A stretch of DNA of 64,000 bases from Saccopteryx bilineata (GCF_036850765.1 NC_089498.1:55665795-55729794), one strand, 5' to 3'. Shown: positions 46,052-59,118, counted from the stretch's first letter. A program made the numbers and translations. The notes: generated from the letters alone by a model not told the origin.

Positions 46052-49000
46052 GGAACTCACAAGTATCAATAATTACACTAAATGTAAACGGATTAAACTC
46101 ACCAATAAAAAGGCACAGAGTAGCAGAATGGATTAAAAAAGAAAATCCAACTGTATGCTGCCTACAGGAAACTCATCTAAGTAACAAGGATAAAAACAAA
46201 TTCAAAGTGAAAGGCTGGAAAACAATACTCCAAGCAAATAACATCCAAAAAAAAGCAGGTGTAGCAATACTCATATCGGATAATGCTGACTACAAGACAG
46301 GAAAAGTACTCAGAGACAAAAATGGCCATTTCATAATGGCTAAGGGGACACTGAATCAAGAAGACATAACAATTCTTAATATATATGCACCAAACCAAGG
46401 AGCACCAAAATATGTAAGACAGCTACTTATTGACCTTAAAACAAAAACTGACAAAAATACAATCACACTTGGAGACCTCAATACACCGCGGACGGCTCTA
46501 GATCGGTCATCCAAACAGAGAATCAACAAAGACATAGTGGCCTTAAACAAAACACTAGAGCACCTGGATATGATAGACATCTACAGGACATTTCATCCCA
46601 AAGTGACTGAGTATACATTTTTCTCCAGTGTACATGGATCATTCTCAAGAATTGACCATATGTTGGGCCACAAGAACAACATCAGCAAATTCAGAAAAAC
46701 TGAAGTTGTACCAAACATATTTTCTGATCATAAAGCCTTGAAACTAGAATTCAACTGCAAAAAAGAGGAAAAAAACCCCACAAAAATGTGGAAACTAAAC
46801 AACATACTTTTAAAAAATGAATGGGTCAAAGAAGAAATAAGTGCAGAGATCAAAAGATTTATACAGACTAATGAAAATGACAATACGACATATCAGAATC
46901 TATGGGATGCAGCAAAAGCAGTGATAAGAGGGAAGTTCAATCACTTCAGGCATATATGAACAAACAAGAGAGAGCCCAAGTGAACCACTTAACTTCCCAC
47001 CTTAAGGAACTAGAAAAAGAAGAACAAAGACAACCCAAAACCAGCCAAAGAAAGGAGATAATAAAAATCAGAGCAGAAATAAATGAATTAGAGAACAGAA
47101 AAACTATAGAAAAAATTAATAGAACAAGGAGCTGGTTCTTTGAAAAGATCAACAAAATTGACAAACCCTTGGCAAGACTTACCAAGGAAAAAAGAGAAAG
47201 AACTCATATAAACAAAATACAAAATGAAAGAGGAGAAATCACCACGGACACCGTAAATATACAAAGAATTATTGTAGAATACTATGAAAAACTTTATGCC
47301 ACTAAATTCAACAACCTAGAGGAAATGGATAAATTCCTAGAACAATACAACCTTCCTAGACTGAGTCAAGAAGAAGCAGAAAGCCTAAACAGACCTATCA
47401 GTAGAGAAGAAATAGAAAAAACCATTAAAAACCTCCCCAAAAATAAAAGTCCAGGCCCTGACGGCTATACCAGCGAATTTTATCAAACATTCAAAGAAGA
47501 CTTGGTTCCTATTCTACTCAAAGTTTTCCAAAAAATTGAAGAAGAAGCAATACTTCCAAACACATTTTATGAGGCCAACATAACCCTCATACCAAAACCA
47601 GGCAAGGATGGCATAAAAAAAGAAAACTACAGACCAATATCTCTAATGAATACAGATGCTAAAATACTAAACAAAATACTAGCAAATCGAATACAACAAC
47701 ATATTAAAAAAATAATACATCATGATCAAGTGGGATTTATCCCAGAATCTCAAGGATGGTTCAACATATGTAAAACGGTTAACGTAACACACCATATCAA
47801 CAAAACAAAGAACAAAAACCACATGATCTTATCAATAGATGCAGAAAAGGCTTTCGATAAAATACAACACAATTTTATGTTTAAGACTCTCAACAAAATG
47901 GGTATAGAAGGAAAATATCTCAACATGATAAAGGCCATATATGATAAACCATCAGCTAACATCATATTAAATGGCACTAAACTGAAGGCTTTCCCCCTTA
48001 AATCAGGAACAAGACAGGGTTGTCCACTCTCTCCACTCTTATTTAATGCGGTACTAGAGGTTCTCGCCACAGCAATCAGACAAGACAAAGAAATAAAAGG
48101 CATCCATATCAGAAAAGAAGAAGTAAAGGTATCACTTTTTGCAGATGATATGATCCTATACATCGAAAACCCCAAAGAATCCACAAAAAGACTACTAGAA
48201 ACAATAAGCCAATACAGTAAGGTCGCAGGATACAAAATTAACATTCAGAAGTCAATAGCCTTTCTATATGCCAACAATGAAACAACTGAGAAGGAACTCA
48301 AAAGAATAATCCCCTTCACGATTGCAACAAAAAAAATAAAATACTTAGGAATAAACATAACAAAGAATGTAAAGGACTTATATAATGAAAACTATAAACC
48401 ATTGTTAAGGGAAATTGAAAAATATATAATGAGATGGAAGAATATACCTTGTTCTTGGCTAGGAAGAATAAATATAATCAAGATGGCTATATTACCCAAA
48501 GCAATATACAAATTCAATGCAATTCCCATCAAACTTCCAATGACACTTTTTAAAGAAATGGAGCAAAAAATCATCAGATTTATATGGAACTATAAAAAAC
48601 CCCGAATAGCCAAAGCAATCATAAAGAAAAAGAATGAAGCTGGGGGCATTCCAATACCTGACTTCAAACTCTATTATAGGGCCACGACAATCAAAACAGC
48701 ATGGTATTGGCAGAAAAATAGACACTCAGACCAATGGAACAGAATAGAAAGTCCAGAAATAAAACCACATATATATAGTCAAATAATTTTTGATAAAGGG
48801 GCCAACAACACACAATGGAGAAAAGAAAGCCTCTTCAATAAATGGTGCTGGGAAAACTGGAAAGCCACAATCAAAAGAATGAAACTGGACTACAGTTTGT
48901 CCCCCTGTACTAAAATTAACTCAAAATGGATCAAAGATCTAAACATAAGACCTGAAACAATTAAGTACATAGAAGAAGACATAGGTACTCAACTCATGGA

Positions 49001-49866
49001 CCTGGGTTTTAAAGAGCATTTTATGAATTTGACTCCAATGGCAAGAGAAGTAAAGGCAAAATTAATGAATGGGACTACATCAGACTAAGAAGCTTTGTTC
49101 AGCAAGAGAAACTGATAACAAAATAAACAGAAAGCCAACTAAATGGGAAATGATATTTTCAAACAACAGCTCAGATAAGGGCCTAATATCCAAAATATAC
49201 AAAGAACTCATAAAACTCAACAACAAACAAACAAACAATTCCATAAAAAAATGGGAAGAGGATATGAACAGACACTTCTCCCAGGAAGAAATACAAATGG
49301 CCAACAGATATATGAAAAGATGCTCATCTTCTTTAGCTATTAGAGAAATGCAAATCAAAACAGCAATGAGATACCACCTCACACCTGTTCGATTAGCTAT
49401 TATTAGCAAGACAGGTAATAGCAAATGTTGGAGAGGCTGTGGAGAAAAAGGAACCCTCATACACTGTTGGTGGGAATGTAAAGTAGTACAACCATTATGG
49501 AAGAAAGTATGGTGGTTCCTCAAAAAACTGAAAATAGAATTACCTTATGACCTAGCAATTCCTCTACTGGGTATATACCCCAAAAACTCAGAAACATTGA
49601 TACGTAAAGACACATGCAGCCCCATGTTTATTGCAGCATTGTTCACAGTGGCCAGGACATGGAAACAACCAAAAAGCCCGTCAATAGATGACTGGATAAA
49701 GAAGATGTGGCACATATACACTATGGAATACTACTCAGCCATAAGAAATGATGACATCGGAACATTTACAGCAAAATGGTGGGATCTAGATAACATGATA
49801 CGAAGCGAAATAAGTAAATCAGAAAAAACCAGGAACTGTATTATTCCATGCATAGGTGGGACATAA
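46042..49866 (+). pseudogene. ORF2: L1-b ORF2: endonuclease/reverse transcriptase with frameshifts
   Basis: The endonuclease domain is intact from 46042 to about 46937 (N14 in LNVNGLN, E43 in LQETH, IYAPN, GDLNTP, SDHKAL). A small deletion near 46937 shifts the frame; the next piece to 49088 holds the reverse transcriptase with [23 protein letters not shown] and FADD near 48137. Two further small indels between about 49060 and 49095 shift the frame again; the last piece to 49866 carries the Cys/His cluster ([16 protein letters not shown]). Domain order and motif spacing match L1-a ORF2. No full-length product can be made. Confidence 0.95.
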
Positions 49867-50130
49867 AAGTGAAACTAAGAGACATTGATAAGAGTGTGGT
49901 GGTTACGGGGGGGAGGGGGGAATGGGAGAGGGAAAGGGGGAGGGGGAGGGGCACAAAGAAAACAAGATAGAAGGTGACAGAGGACAATCTGACTTTGGGT
50001 GACGGGTATGCATCATAATTGAACGACAAGATACCCTGGTCTTGTTATCTTTGAATATATGTATCCTGATTTATTGATGTCACCCCATTAAAAAAATAAA
50101 ATTATTTAAAAAAAAAAATTTTTGGAATAA

Positions 50131-50529
50131 ATTTTAAAAAATACATATCCCTTAAAAAATTAATAAGATTTATTGATATAATGATCAACTTGCTAAACTC
50201 AGGAAAATATAACATGCACTGATGATTATGAATTTTGGAATAGCTGAAGTAATCATATCTAGTTTGCCATTAAAGCTACTTTCTATATGGTTAAACATAT
50301 AAGTCACTGTTTGTTTTTTTCTTTCTTTCTTTTTGACTATTTTGACCCCTCCAAGTTGCAATTTCAAGTAGTTCAACTTAATAGTCCATGACAACAAAAT
50401 TATGTACTATACTTTTGAAAGAATACCTGTCTTTATTCTTTATGTCTGGACTTAGAATCCAGACACTAAATTACTTAATATGGATACTTTAAATCGGTTC
50501 TCTTATTATGGAAGAATACACTTTATTTG
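50131..50529. other. Unique DNA, nothing recognised
   Basis: No recognisable repeat or gene. Confidence 0.4.
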
Positions 50530-51010
50530 TTGCCACTTGGGAATCCTTCCTTCTTTTTCCAACAGTTTCGATCTTGGGAATCTGCACGTGCTGACAGTTA
50601 CCTCATTCCAGATATAGAGTTTATAACACAAGCTAAGTCAATAAGCACCGGCCACACTGACTGGTTGAGTTAGAGGTGGGCATATGACAAAGTTTGGCAT
50701 TTATTTGTTGGGGATGCTATGGATGATATTTGAAGCATATAGAACACAGAGAGTTGATATGTAAGACCAAGATCATGAAGGAAACCTGTCTTAAAATTAA
50801 ATCTTCCCAGTGGAACTGAAACTAATAGGTAGAAATATAGCTATGCCCTTGGATCAATCCTTTCCCAAAGCCCAAAGAGTAATCCTAGGCTCTCAGATTC
50901 ATAAATCAATACAGTTCTTTTGTTCATGTTATTTTGAGTTATATGCTGTTGTTTTCACTGTAAAGGGTCTTAACACATATGGGAAAGTAGTTTTAATTAC
51001 AGACAGGTGT
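50530..51010 (+). mobile_element. Possible MLT1-type (MaLR) LTR, ancient
   Basis: GACTGGTTGAGTTAGAGGTG with GGGCATATGACAAAGTTTGG recalls the MLT1 'tggttcaggggtgggcatgtgacccaag' block, and the right end GTTATTTTGAGTTATATGCT with TGTTGTTTTCACTGTAAAGG recalls the MLT1 terminus 'ccactttgagttgggttttctgt'. Strongly diverged; MaLR family call is tentative. Confidence 0.45.
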
Positions 51011-51769
51011 GGGAGTACAGAAACATCATTATAACATATTACAAATAAATATGCTGTTTTTAGTAAATTTATTATGTTATCACTTCAAAAGCACTTATAA
51101 TTAAAATTATATATAAATATATATACTTTTTATTTTTTAATTCTATATTATACTTTTCAATTTTTAAACTAGTAATGATGAGTACTGATTTAAATTTCTG
51201 ATATAATATGTTAATACTAATTTTTTCCATTTTACTGATGTGATAGGTATAAACAGAGGTTAGACAAAGGTTAGTGAAGAGAGGAAGAAATATAATTGAC
51301 TTGACAAATTTCAAAGATTTATAACTCCTCATTACCTTGTAAGGGGAAACCCTCCTCATTTTTAATGACTCAAAAGTCATGCCAGCCATTAATAATTTTC
51401 TAAGACAAAAGTGACTCCAATACCAGTTTCTCTAATTTTGATATATGAACTCTATATTCAGACAAAAAGAATAATAGCTGATTATATCTGACAGGCTTTC
51501 AGAATGTCTGGGATCAGAGAGAAAAGCCTTTGAAGTGAGAAAGAGATAGAATCATTAAAGAAGCAACACCTAATAGCATGACTCAATTTGGTCTCAGTAG
51601 AAAGAAACAAACTGAGTGACAGAAACTATCAGAGGCCCTGAATACATCTCTATGATGGCATTTATAATCTCAAGGGGAAAGTTTTATGTGTGAAAATATA
51701 TGTGAAAGAGAGAAGGAAAAAAGGGAGAGATTGATGCCTTCGAGTGTTTCTCTGTTGATGAAACAATTT
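51011..51769. other. Unique AT-rich DNA, nothing recognised
   Basis: No recognisable repeat or gene. Confidence 0.4.
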
Positions 51770-51975
51770 TAAAAATATCACCTCATTTGGATCTTGCAAC
51801 AGGCCTACACGGTGTGAAGGGCAATTACTATTATCCTCATTTTAGAAATGATGAAAGGGAGGCTAATGTCCTGTGTGGCTAGATGACTTTAGTACAGCCA
51901 AATTGCTAGTAAATGGTAGACTTGGGATCACATTTCAGATACTCTCATTGAAAATCCTCAGAAGTTTTATAACAC
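51770..51975 (-). mobile_element. MIR SINE (ancient)
   Basis: On the plus strand ATTACTATTATCCTCATTTT, AGAAATGATGAAAGGGAGGC and AATTGCTAGTAAATGGTAGA match the reverse complement of MIR (consensus words 'ctattattatccccattttacagatgagg', 'ctagtaagtggcaga'). A confident family call despite divergence. Confidence 0.8.
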
Positions 51976-53239
51976 TACTATAGTATAATATACCACTCAT
52001 AAACTAAATGTAAGCATTAAATCCAAAAACATGCTAATATAATTTCAAGTGGAAAAGTTTTGAATATTTTATCTTACCCCAGTATGTCTTGTGAAATTGA
52101 TATATCATTTCTATCCTATTTCAAAAGACAGTTTTTCTTTTGTTCTCTGAATAATTTATCAAATGATAGCCATTAATCTTGGAAATAAATATAGATATAC
52201 TTCAGCTAAAATCAAATTTTTTAAATATTTAGAGAATACTAAAAATTTCCTATAACTACTTGTGCACATCTATAAAACTACTCTGAATTTCCCTACACCC
52301 TTTCATTTCCTGCATGAAAGAGAAGAAACCCAAACACTTGTTTTCTCTGTTTTCCTTGAAGCAAGAGATGGCTATTGGATTCACTTCTGGGGCACAAAAT
52401 TAAGTGGGTAAGTCTGGTTGGTGCTTTTGGAAAGTTCGTCTTTTCTGCAGTAAAAAGGGTTACCACGTTTGGTGCAGATTTTTCCTCCATTTTACTTTAT
52501 GTTTGGGAACAACCTTGGCAAAAGCAGTTCCAACCTTACCGCCATAAAGGAAAGACGAAGACAATCAGAGATGGCAGGCCTCTGCCCTGGTCAGTTTGCA
52601 CCGCTGAGAACAGGCTAGTGACTGCCAAATTCTGGATTTGTTCTGGGGTGAGGAGGTGGGGGTGGTGGTGGTAGGTTTTACACTTACTTTTATTCATTCA
52701 GCCCTGAAATATCCAGATGATGGTAGCTGGTCCCTGAATCTATCAAAACTATATAAGCATGTTAAGTATGCTTTATGTCACAACACCGGATAGACAATAT
52801 AAATAGCATCATTAGACAATAGAGGCACATATCACTCTGGTCAGGGTGTATCCCTTAATCGAAGAGCAAATTTGTCTCCTCCATGCTCATATGCTCAGGG
52901 GCTTGACATTTCTGTTGGATTGAGTACTTTGTTGATGCAGACTTCTCAGTTTTAAACTAGATGCTCTGGCCTCTTAACTATTTGCTGCAAAAGAAACGTG
53001 CTTTCCTCATGACCACAGCTTTTTCTTTGTTCATGATCGTGCACCTAGCAACAGTGCTTTCTCACTGTCTTCTCTTCTGTACAATGGCCTGTTGAAGTCT
53101 ATGTATCATTTTATCAGCATCAATATTGCTGATATGAAAACCTACCTGATATCTGTAATGGAAATCATTTTTCCTTATCATCTCCTTGGGAAATGTTACT
53201 GCTCATGTGATATCAATATTACACAATTTATTATATTCT
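51976..53239. other. Unique DNA, one open frame of unknown meaning
   Basis: A 99-codon plus-strand frame (52375-52674) and its antisense partner contain no recognised domain, signal peptide or splice context that would make them convincing. GGTGG repeats occur near 52655. Confidence 0.4.
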
Positions 53240-53400
53240 TTTGTATACTAATTCCATTCCCTGCCCTTTGCAAAATTTTCACCATCACTCCCAGTAGATC
53301 ATAAAGTCCATCGAGGGTAGGAGGAGCATGTGATTCAGAGTATTAGTGCAGTACCTAGAACAGATCCTACTGATATGGGTATGACAGCCACAAGTACCAG
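53240..53400 (+). mobile_element. L2-like 3' end fragment
   Basis: TAAAGTCCATCGAGGGTAGG followed by TGCAGTACCTAGAACAGATC follows the L2 3' end order ('aagctccatgagggcaggg' ... 'cctagaacagtgcctgg'). Diverged. Confidence 0.5.
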
Positions 53401-53639
53401 AGTTCACAGAGTTAATTTCTCTATAAAAAGTGATTCTCTTCATCATGCCCTTTCTTACTGTTCCATACTTTTCTAAAAATGATAGTCAGAGAAGAGGATG
53501 GCTTATAGCCTTGAAACAACTTTTAGAGAGTTTGGTCTTTATGAATAAACAATCATCCAAGGAATAAAGATCTCTAAAGCACCTCTACACATTACTAGCA
53601 GGGATTATTAGCACATTATTGCACCCAGGATGAATCCAG

Positions 53640-53815
53640 GCCAGTGGCTGTTTAGGCTAGGTTTTATTGAGACATAGTCACACTCATTTGTTTATATAAG
53701 ATTCAAGGCCACTCTTGTACTACAAAGGCAGAGTTGCCACAAAGACCATATAGCCAACAGAACCAAAAATATTTACTATCTGACCCCTTATAGAAAAAGT
53801 TTATTCTTTCCCAAT
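53640..53815 (-). mobile_element. hAT-Charlie-type ancient DNA transposon fragment
   Basis: TTTTATTGAGACATAGTCAC, CACTCATTTGTTTATATAAG, GGCAGAGTTGCCACAAAGAC and AATATTTACTATCTGACCCC then TTATAGAAAAAGTTT match, in order, a common MER-class non-autonomous hAT of mammals. The outer TIR is lost. Confidence 0.65.
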
Positions 53816-53881
53816 AGCAAAAACATTGCTATTGAGAAAGTTAAAAGGAATGATAATTCACAAGTCAAATAAGTTAAAAGA

Positions 53882-54060
53882 GCCCTGGCCTGTGGCTCAA
53901 TGGATAAAGTGTTGTCCCTGAGCACCAAGGTCACATGTCTGATCCCCAGTTAGGGCATGTAAGAGAAACACTCAATTAGTACTCAACTAGGTGGAACAGC
54001 AATTTGATGCTTCTCTCTCTTTCTCTCTCTCTCTATCTCTCAAATCAATAGAAAAATTTA
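53882..54060 (+). mobile_element. Short tRNA-headed SINE
   Basis: Head GAGCCCTGGCCTGTGGCTCA, GATAAAGTGTTGTCCCTGAG, B-box-like GTCTGATCCCCAGTTAGGGC, then CTCAATTAGTACTCAACTAG, GATGCTTCTCTCTC and a CT tract ending in AAATCAATAGAAAAATTTAT. Short body, no type-C repeats. Confidence 0.85.
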
Positions 54061-54805
54061 TATATATGTATAAACAAATAATAGAGAAACAAAATTTAAG
54101 TTTCCTTCTCTGAGCTTATGAGTCCTATTATATATTACATGTATTCCTATTATGTATTATTAATTTTCATATTATTTCCCTAAACTCCCAAACCATATTT
54201 GGCCATAGTGATTTCTTTTTAATGAATTTATATGATAGGCCCAGTGATCTGAGAATGAACAGTTTGGCAATTGCTGCTTTAGAAAAGTGCAAGGAAAAAT
54301 TATTAACTGAATTTAGTTTTTCCTTTAAAACATTACCTTCATCTGATACTATTTAACTCTCTGTGAATTCACTTATTATTTAAGAGATTTCCTTTGATAC
54401 AATTAAGTAACTTAGCAAACTTCCCTGACCCATGGTAAAAAGATCTTTTAAACTTACGTGAGGTAAAAGTTATAGTTTACCTTGTACTATAAACAAGTTA
54501 GGTGGTAATTATCTCAGTGAAGTAGATAAATAATGTCAAAACAGCCACGAATGTACCTGAAGGGAGAATCTGTGATCTTGGATTTAAAATCGTTTTACCT
54601 AATCTAAATGGAGCCAAGGATATCATGGTTAGGTACATTAGTGCGATTGATTTGAAACCCTGCTACATGTAGAAACTATTTTCTTATAGTTCTTAAACTA
54701 TTGCTTTCTTTAACCGCCATACTTCCCATTGAAATATAGTTTGTCTCATTTTCATCCCTTAAACAAAATATATATTTTCAACTTGAGCAAACAAATTGAA
54801 GATAT
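54061..54805. other. Mostly unique DNA
   Basis: AACAGTTTGGCAATTGCTGC near 54256 loosely recalls an MER5-type hAT end, not enough to call. No gene signal. Confidence 0.35.
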
Positions 54806-55033
54806 AAAAAGATGCTAAATCATGGCCTAACCTGTGGTGGCACAGTGGATAAAGCATCGACCTGGAAATGCTGAGGTCGCCGGTTCAAAACCCTGGGCTT
54901 GCCTGGTCAAGGCACATATGGGAGTTGATGCTTCCAGCTCCTCCCACCTTCTCTCTCTGTCTCTCTCTCTGTCTCCCTTTCTCCCTTTCTCTCTCCTCTC
55001 TAAAATGAATAATAAAAAAAAGATGCTAAATCA
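54806..55033 (+). mobile_element. Full-length type-B SINE with 17-bp TSD
   Basis: Element about 54823-55016. Head TGGCCTAACCTGTGGTGGCA, CGACCTGGAAATGCTGAGGT, B box CCGGTTCAAAACC, GGTCAAGGCACATATGGGAG, a CT tract and AAAATGAATAATAAAA. AAAAAGATGCTAAATCA is duplicated at both ends. Confidence 0.95.
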
Positions 55034-55834
55034 AAATGTATTATTTTCCCAGAGGCTTAGAAATGTGCACAAATTATTGAGTTATGCCATTCATTTAAGC
55101 TATTAGTAGATCTAAAAATAATTATGGCTAAGTGGGCACATGTATACTCCAGGCTATCTAAGATTATCTCATAAAAGTAAATTCAATATATAAAGATCCA
55201 CAACCTCAAATTTATAAATCATGCAACTCATATACTATAATCCCAGAACGCATGCCTTTCTATTATCAAAGAAGAGATTACAAGGTGTAGTGAAAACTAT
55301 TCTATTTTTGGAGTCAGAGTCCAGGTTGAACCTCAGTTCCTCTGCTTGATATTATCCTATTTAAGCTTTTAAGTTAGAAAAATTTTCTGACAAGTACAGT
55401 CTGAGTGTATTAAAGTAATCAAGGAAGTTTACTTTACAGTTTTGCAGTGGAATTAATAACCTTGGAGTAATTTTATTGATGGCTACTAAAATATTCTTCT
55501 TAGCCAGTGTTTTGTTTCCTTATCTTACAAGTATCAATACAATTGAGAAAACGAATAATACCTGTAAATGTAAATGTTCCTTTGAATAATTTACCCGGTA
55601 AATGTATATATATAATATAATGCTTAATTACAAAAATGATTTAAAATAGTTAAATAAGATATGCAAAATGTTTTAGAATTAAAAAATGAAATATGATTAT
55701 AGGGAAGGAAACATTTTAGAAAATTTGGGTAGTTGAAATATACATTGAGGAATTTTCTGCCAAATTACTTATGTCATGTCCTACTTAATTGTGTTCTCAC
55801 AAATATGTTTTGTAACAGTGCTAAGAGTATATAA
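55034..55834. other. Mostly unique DNA, possible MIR trace
   Basis: GGAGTCAGAGTCCAGGTTGA with CCTCAGTTCCTCTGCTTGA at about 55310-55350 resembles a MIR core in plus orientation. Too short to be firm. Confidence 0.35.
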
Positions 55835-56158
55835 ATTACTCAAGGAGCCTGCAGGCAGTGGTGCAGTGGATAGAGCATTGAACTGGGACTCAGAGGACCT
55901 AGGTTCAAAACTTAGGTCACCGGTTTTAACGTGGGCTCACCAGCTTGAGCGTGGTGTCACTGGTTTGAGTGTGGGATCATAGACATGACCCCAAGGTCAC
56001 TGGCTTGAACTCAAGGTCACTGGATTGAGCAAGGGGTCATGTGCTCTGCAGTAGCCCCCTGATTAAGGGACATATGAGAAAGAAATCAATAAATAACTAA
56101 GGTGCCACAATAAAGAACTGATGCTTCCCAGCTCTCTCCTTCCTGTATGTCTGTCCTA

Positions 56159-56231
<73 letters not shown>

Positions 56232-56245
56232 AATTGCTCAAGGAG
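55835..56245 (+). mobile_element. Type-C SINE with 13-bp imperfect TSD
   Basis: Element 55848-56232. GCAGTGGTGCAGTGGATAGA, TCAGAGGACCTAGGTTCAAA, many body repeats (CACCAGCTTGAGCGTGG, CACTGGTTTGAGTGTGG, CACTGGCTTGAACTC), GGGACATATGAGAAAGAAAT and a (CT)n(CA)n tail at 56156-56232. ATTACTCAAGGAG and ATTGCTCAAGGAG flank it. Confidence 0.93.
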
Positions 56246-56575
56246 TGAAAGAGATTTTTCTTTATATTAAAGTTAGGTCTAAAAAATAATTTTTCTAAAA
56301 TCTCAAAAAGGGGGAACTAAAATATATCTTAGATTTACTTAAGGATATATATTTATATATATTTTACCTCTAGTGATAAACAGTTACAATAGTCTCAACT
56401 TTATTAGTCAAATTTTGAGCACACACCTACAATACAAGTGGAATGGGGGGGTACACATAAAGAATGCTTATTTTCACCCTTCAAAGAATTGATTATATAT
56501 AAAGTAGAGAACAGAGAACTTCTGCATATAAACGAATGAGTGCTGGATACTTTGATACTGCTCTAGAATTATTTA
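56246..56575. other. Unique DNA, nothing recognised
   Basis: AT-rich; contains a G7 run near 56445. Confidence 0.4.
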
Positions 56576-56660
56576 TCATCTATCAATCTATCATCTATCT
56601 ATCTATCTATCTATTACCTATCTATCATTTATCTATCTATTATCTATCTATCTATCTCCC
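56576..56660. repeat. (ATCT)n microsatellite
   Basis: About 85 bp of ATCT repeats, interrupted by several variant units (ATCA, ATTACC). Confidence 0.95.
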
Positions 56661-57069
56661 CACTCATACATATACACATATGCAAACAGGTGAATCAATA
56701 TGTTAAAAACATGTTAATAGTTTTTCAATAATAAGATATTTATACATTTATTTGAGTCTAAGAGGTAAAACTCATTGAAATTTGCCTTGAACTATAAAAA
56801 GAAAGAAACTTTTGGAGGAAAAATTAGTCTTTTTACTATTATTATTTTTATTCTTCAATATATTCATCAAAAAATGAAATTGTATTTTAAAAATTTACAT
56901 GTTTTTCATATGAAAAATGTACTATCTGTAACATGTCCATCAGAATTTAAATATGCATATATGCAGAATAAAGCTACTGTTGGAAATATAAGGACTTATG
57001 TACATTTAAATACACTTAACATACACATATCTTATGTATATTAAAAAGATACCTATAGCACTTTTAAAA
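56661..57069. other. Unique AT-rich DNA, nothing recognised
   Basis: A short open frame (56775-57044) has no recognisable domain. Confidence 0.4.
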
Positions 57070-57298
57070 CTTAAACAGGTCTTTATATTAATTAATTTAT
57101 TAATTTATTCATTCATTTTAGAGAAGACAGTGAGAGTGAGACAGAAAGAGAGAGAGAGAGAAAAAGGAGGGAGGAGCAAGAAGCATCGACTCCCATATGT
57201 GCCTTGACCAGACAAGTGCAGGGTTTCGAACTGACAATCTCAGCATTCTGGGTCAACGCTTTATCCACTGCACCACTACAGGTCAGGCTTAAACAGGT
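57070..57298 (-). mobile_element. Type-B SINE with 11-bp TSD
   Basis: Element about 57081-57287, minus strand: A/T tail at left, GAGAGA tract, GACTCCCATATGTGCCTTGA and head complement GCACCACTACAGGTCAGG at right. CTTAAACAGGT is duplicated at 57070-57080 and 57288-57298. Confidence 0.93.
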
Positions 57299-58871
57299 TT
57301 TTACAAATAAAATTTATAATTAAAGCAAGAGAAAATAATTTAAACTTCTTATTTTTAAAACTCTATAAATTGCCCACAAAAGTTTTGTCACATTTATAGT
57401 TACATAAAAATATAATTCTAAAAATATTGTTATTTTTAATATTTTCAAATATTGCAGTAGCAAGTATTTGTAGATTGTCTGCTATGCCATTGCACTATGT
57501 TAGATGCTACATATATGATGGTGGACAAAAGAGAAAGGTTCCCTTTCAGGACCTTACATTTGTCTGAGAGTGAGAGTAGGCATAAGTATGCACCCTATAT
57601 CTTTTGTCATAAGTTGCAAATTACAACTATGTACTTCTCCTTCAAAAGCATTTGTTTTTCTGAAATATCATATTCCACTTTCAACGTTAAATATTAATTT
57701 CAGAGTTGCTATCTTAATTTGGAAGAAATTGTCTATTCCTTTGCCAACTCTCAGTTTCTATTTCTGAGTCTGTTTCTATGGATTTAAAATATTATTAGAC
57801 CACTCAAATATATGTCTCCTGGCTTTCACTGAAACTGTTATTAGTCAATATTTCTTAATTCCTATTTTGTTACTCCAAGCATAGAAAAAAGCATTTCTTC
57901 TGCAATCAAACATAAGCCGCATTTCAGGAAAACAGAAAAGAGAATTTTCATCCTGAAAATGTCAAACTTCTGTCTATAATACTTAGCTACAGTTTTCTGA
58001 AATGGCAAAATTAAACCTTCCGACCTTTGACACATGATGATGAATGCAATGTGTCCACTTCTTTACTGCCAGAATGTCTTCCGAGAACATGAAACAATTA
58101 ATGTAGAATAAAAAAATCTAAACTTGCAAGAATGTTTTTGCTTGTTTTAAATGCATTAAAAGAAGACAATAATGGTATTTTACTTCTCTGAGAAGAAAAT
58201 TTTATGAACTCTGCAACTAACTCTTTTCTCTCTGAGTTAGATGAACAAGAATATATATATCTGCATAAAGAAGGTAACCAAAGCCTAGATGTTAAATTCC
58301 ACACATAATTAATGAACAGAATATAAAATACAGATGCTAGGTATTGTTCTTTCTCAAAGAAGAAAAAATATTATGCAAAGAATACACTTTTAAGAAAAAT
58401 GGAACTACTACTCACCCCTGTGTCTTGTCCCTCTGTCAATCACTGGTTCTGGCAACTTCGACTCTTTCTGGTAAATGATATTTCCATTTTCCTACAGAAT
58501 AAAGTTCTTGATCAGTAACATATCATGAAAAGAGACTTTATTAAAGTGCAGAACATAAGAACAATTTCTTTTCTTACAGATTACACTTATGTTTGTAAGA
58601 AATTATGGCAAATTCTGAAAAGTAAATCTCGTAGTCATAAATGTAAGTTTTGAAAATAGTATACTTCTGATTTAAAACTAAACCCTCAGAATGCATATTA
58701 ACATATTTATTTCATCTTAATTTTTTACATAGAAAACAAAAAATACATCTACCTGAAAATTTTTTATACCATGAGAGCAGAGTCTTTAAGAAGAAAATTC
58801 ATATAATATATAATGAAGGAGTATAAATGCTCCTTAAATGACATGTTAAAAATTAAGACAATTAAAAACAG
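57299..58871. other. Unique DNA, nothing recognised
   Basis: No repeat family, exon or RNA gene recognised. Confidence 0.45.
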
Positions 58872-59001
58872 CTATTTAGAGCCTGACCTGTGGTGGCGCA
58901 GTGGGATAAAGCATCGACCTGGAACACTGCGGTCACTGGTTTGAAACCCTAGGCTTCCCTGGTCAAGGCACATATGGGAGTTGATGTTTCCTGCTCCTCC
59001 T

Positions 59002-59036
<35 letters not shown>

Positions 59037-59099
59037 TCTCTCTCTCCTCTCTGAAAAAAAATTGAATAAAGTCTCTAAAAAAAACCCCAACTATTTAGA
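58872..59099 (+). mobile_element. Type-B SINE with TSD
   Basis: Element 58881-59090: head GCCTGACCTGTGGTGGCGCA, GTCACTGGTTTGAAACCC, GGTCAAGGCACATATGGGAG, long CT tract, GAAAAAAAATTGAATAAAG. CTATTTAGA is duplicated at 58872-58880 and 59091-59099. Confidence 0.93.
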
Positions 59100-59118
59100 T
59101 TTGTTGCTCAATTAAGTT

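Larger units (their letters stand above)
42317..50130 (+). mobile_element. L1: Full-length L1 retrotransposon (L1-b) with 16-bp TSD
   Basis: The element is 42333-50114, about 7.78 kb. The target duplication AAAATTTTTGGAATAA is perfect at 42317-42332 and 50115-50130. Order: 5' UTR 42333-44729, ORF1 44730-45839, inter-ORF stretch, ORF2 46042-49866, 3' UTR with a G-rich tract and an A-rich end. The 5' end starts GGAGATGACGTCAGAGTAAT. ORF1 carries one premature stop and ORF2 three or so frameshifts, so it is more decayed than L1-a and non-coding. Confidence 0.97.

Noticed and set aside
52375..52674. 99-codon plus-strand frame as a possible host exon or gene
   Set aside because: No recognisable domain, no clear splice sites or start context, and antisense also open; treated as chance.
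56576..56660. Regularly spaced ATCT repeats considered as an array
   Set aside because: A simple tetranucleotide microsatellite without spacers; not CRISPR-like, and the genome is mammalian.
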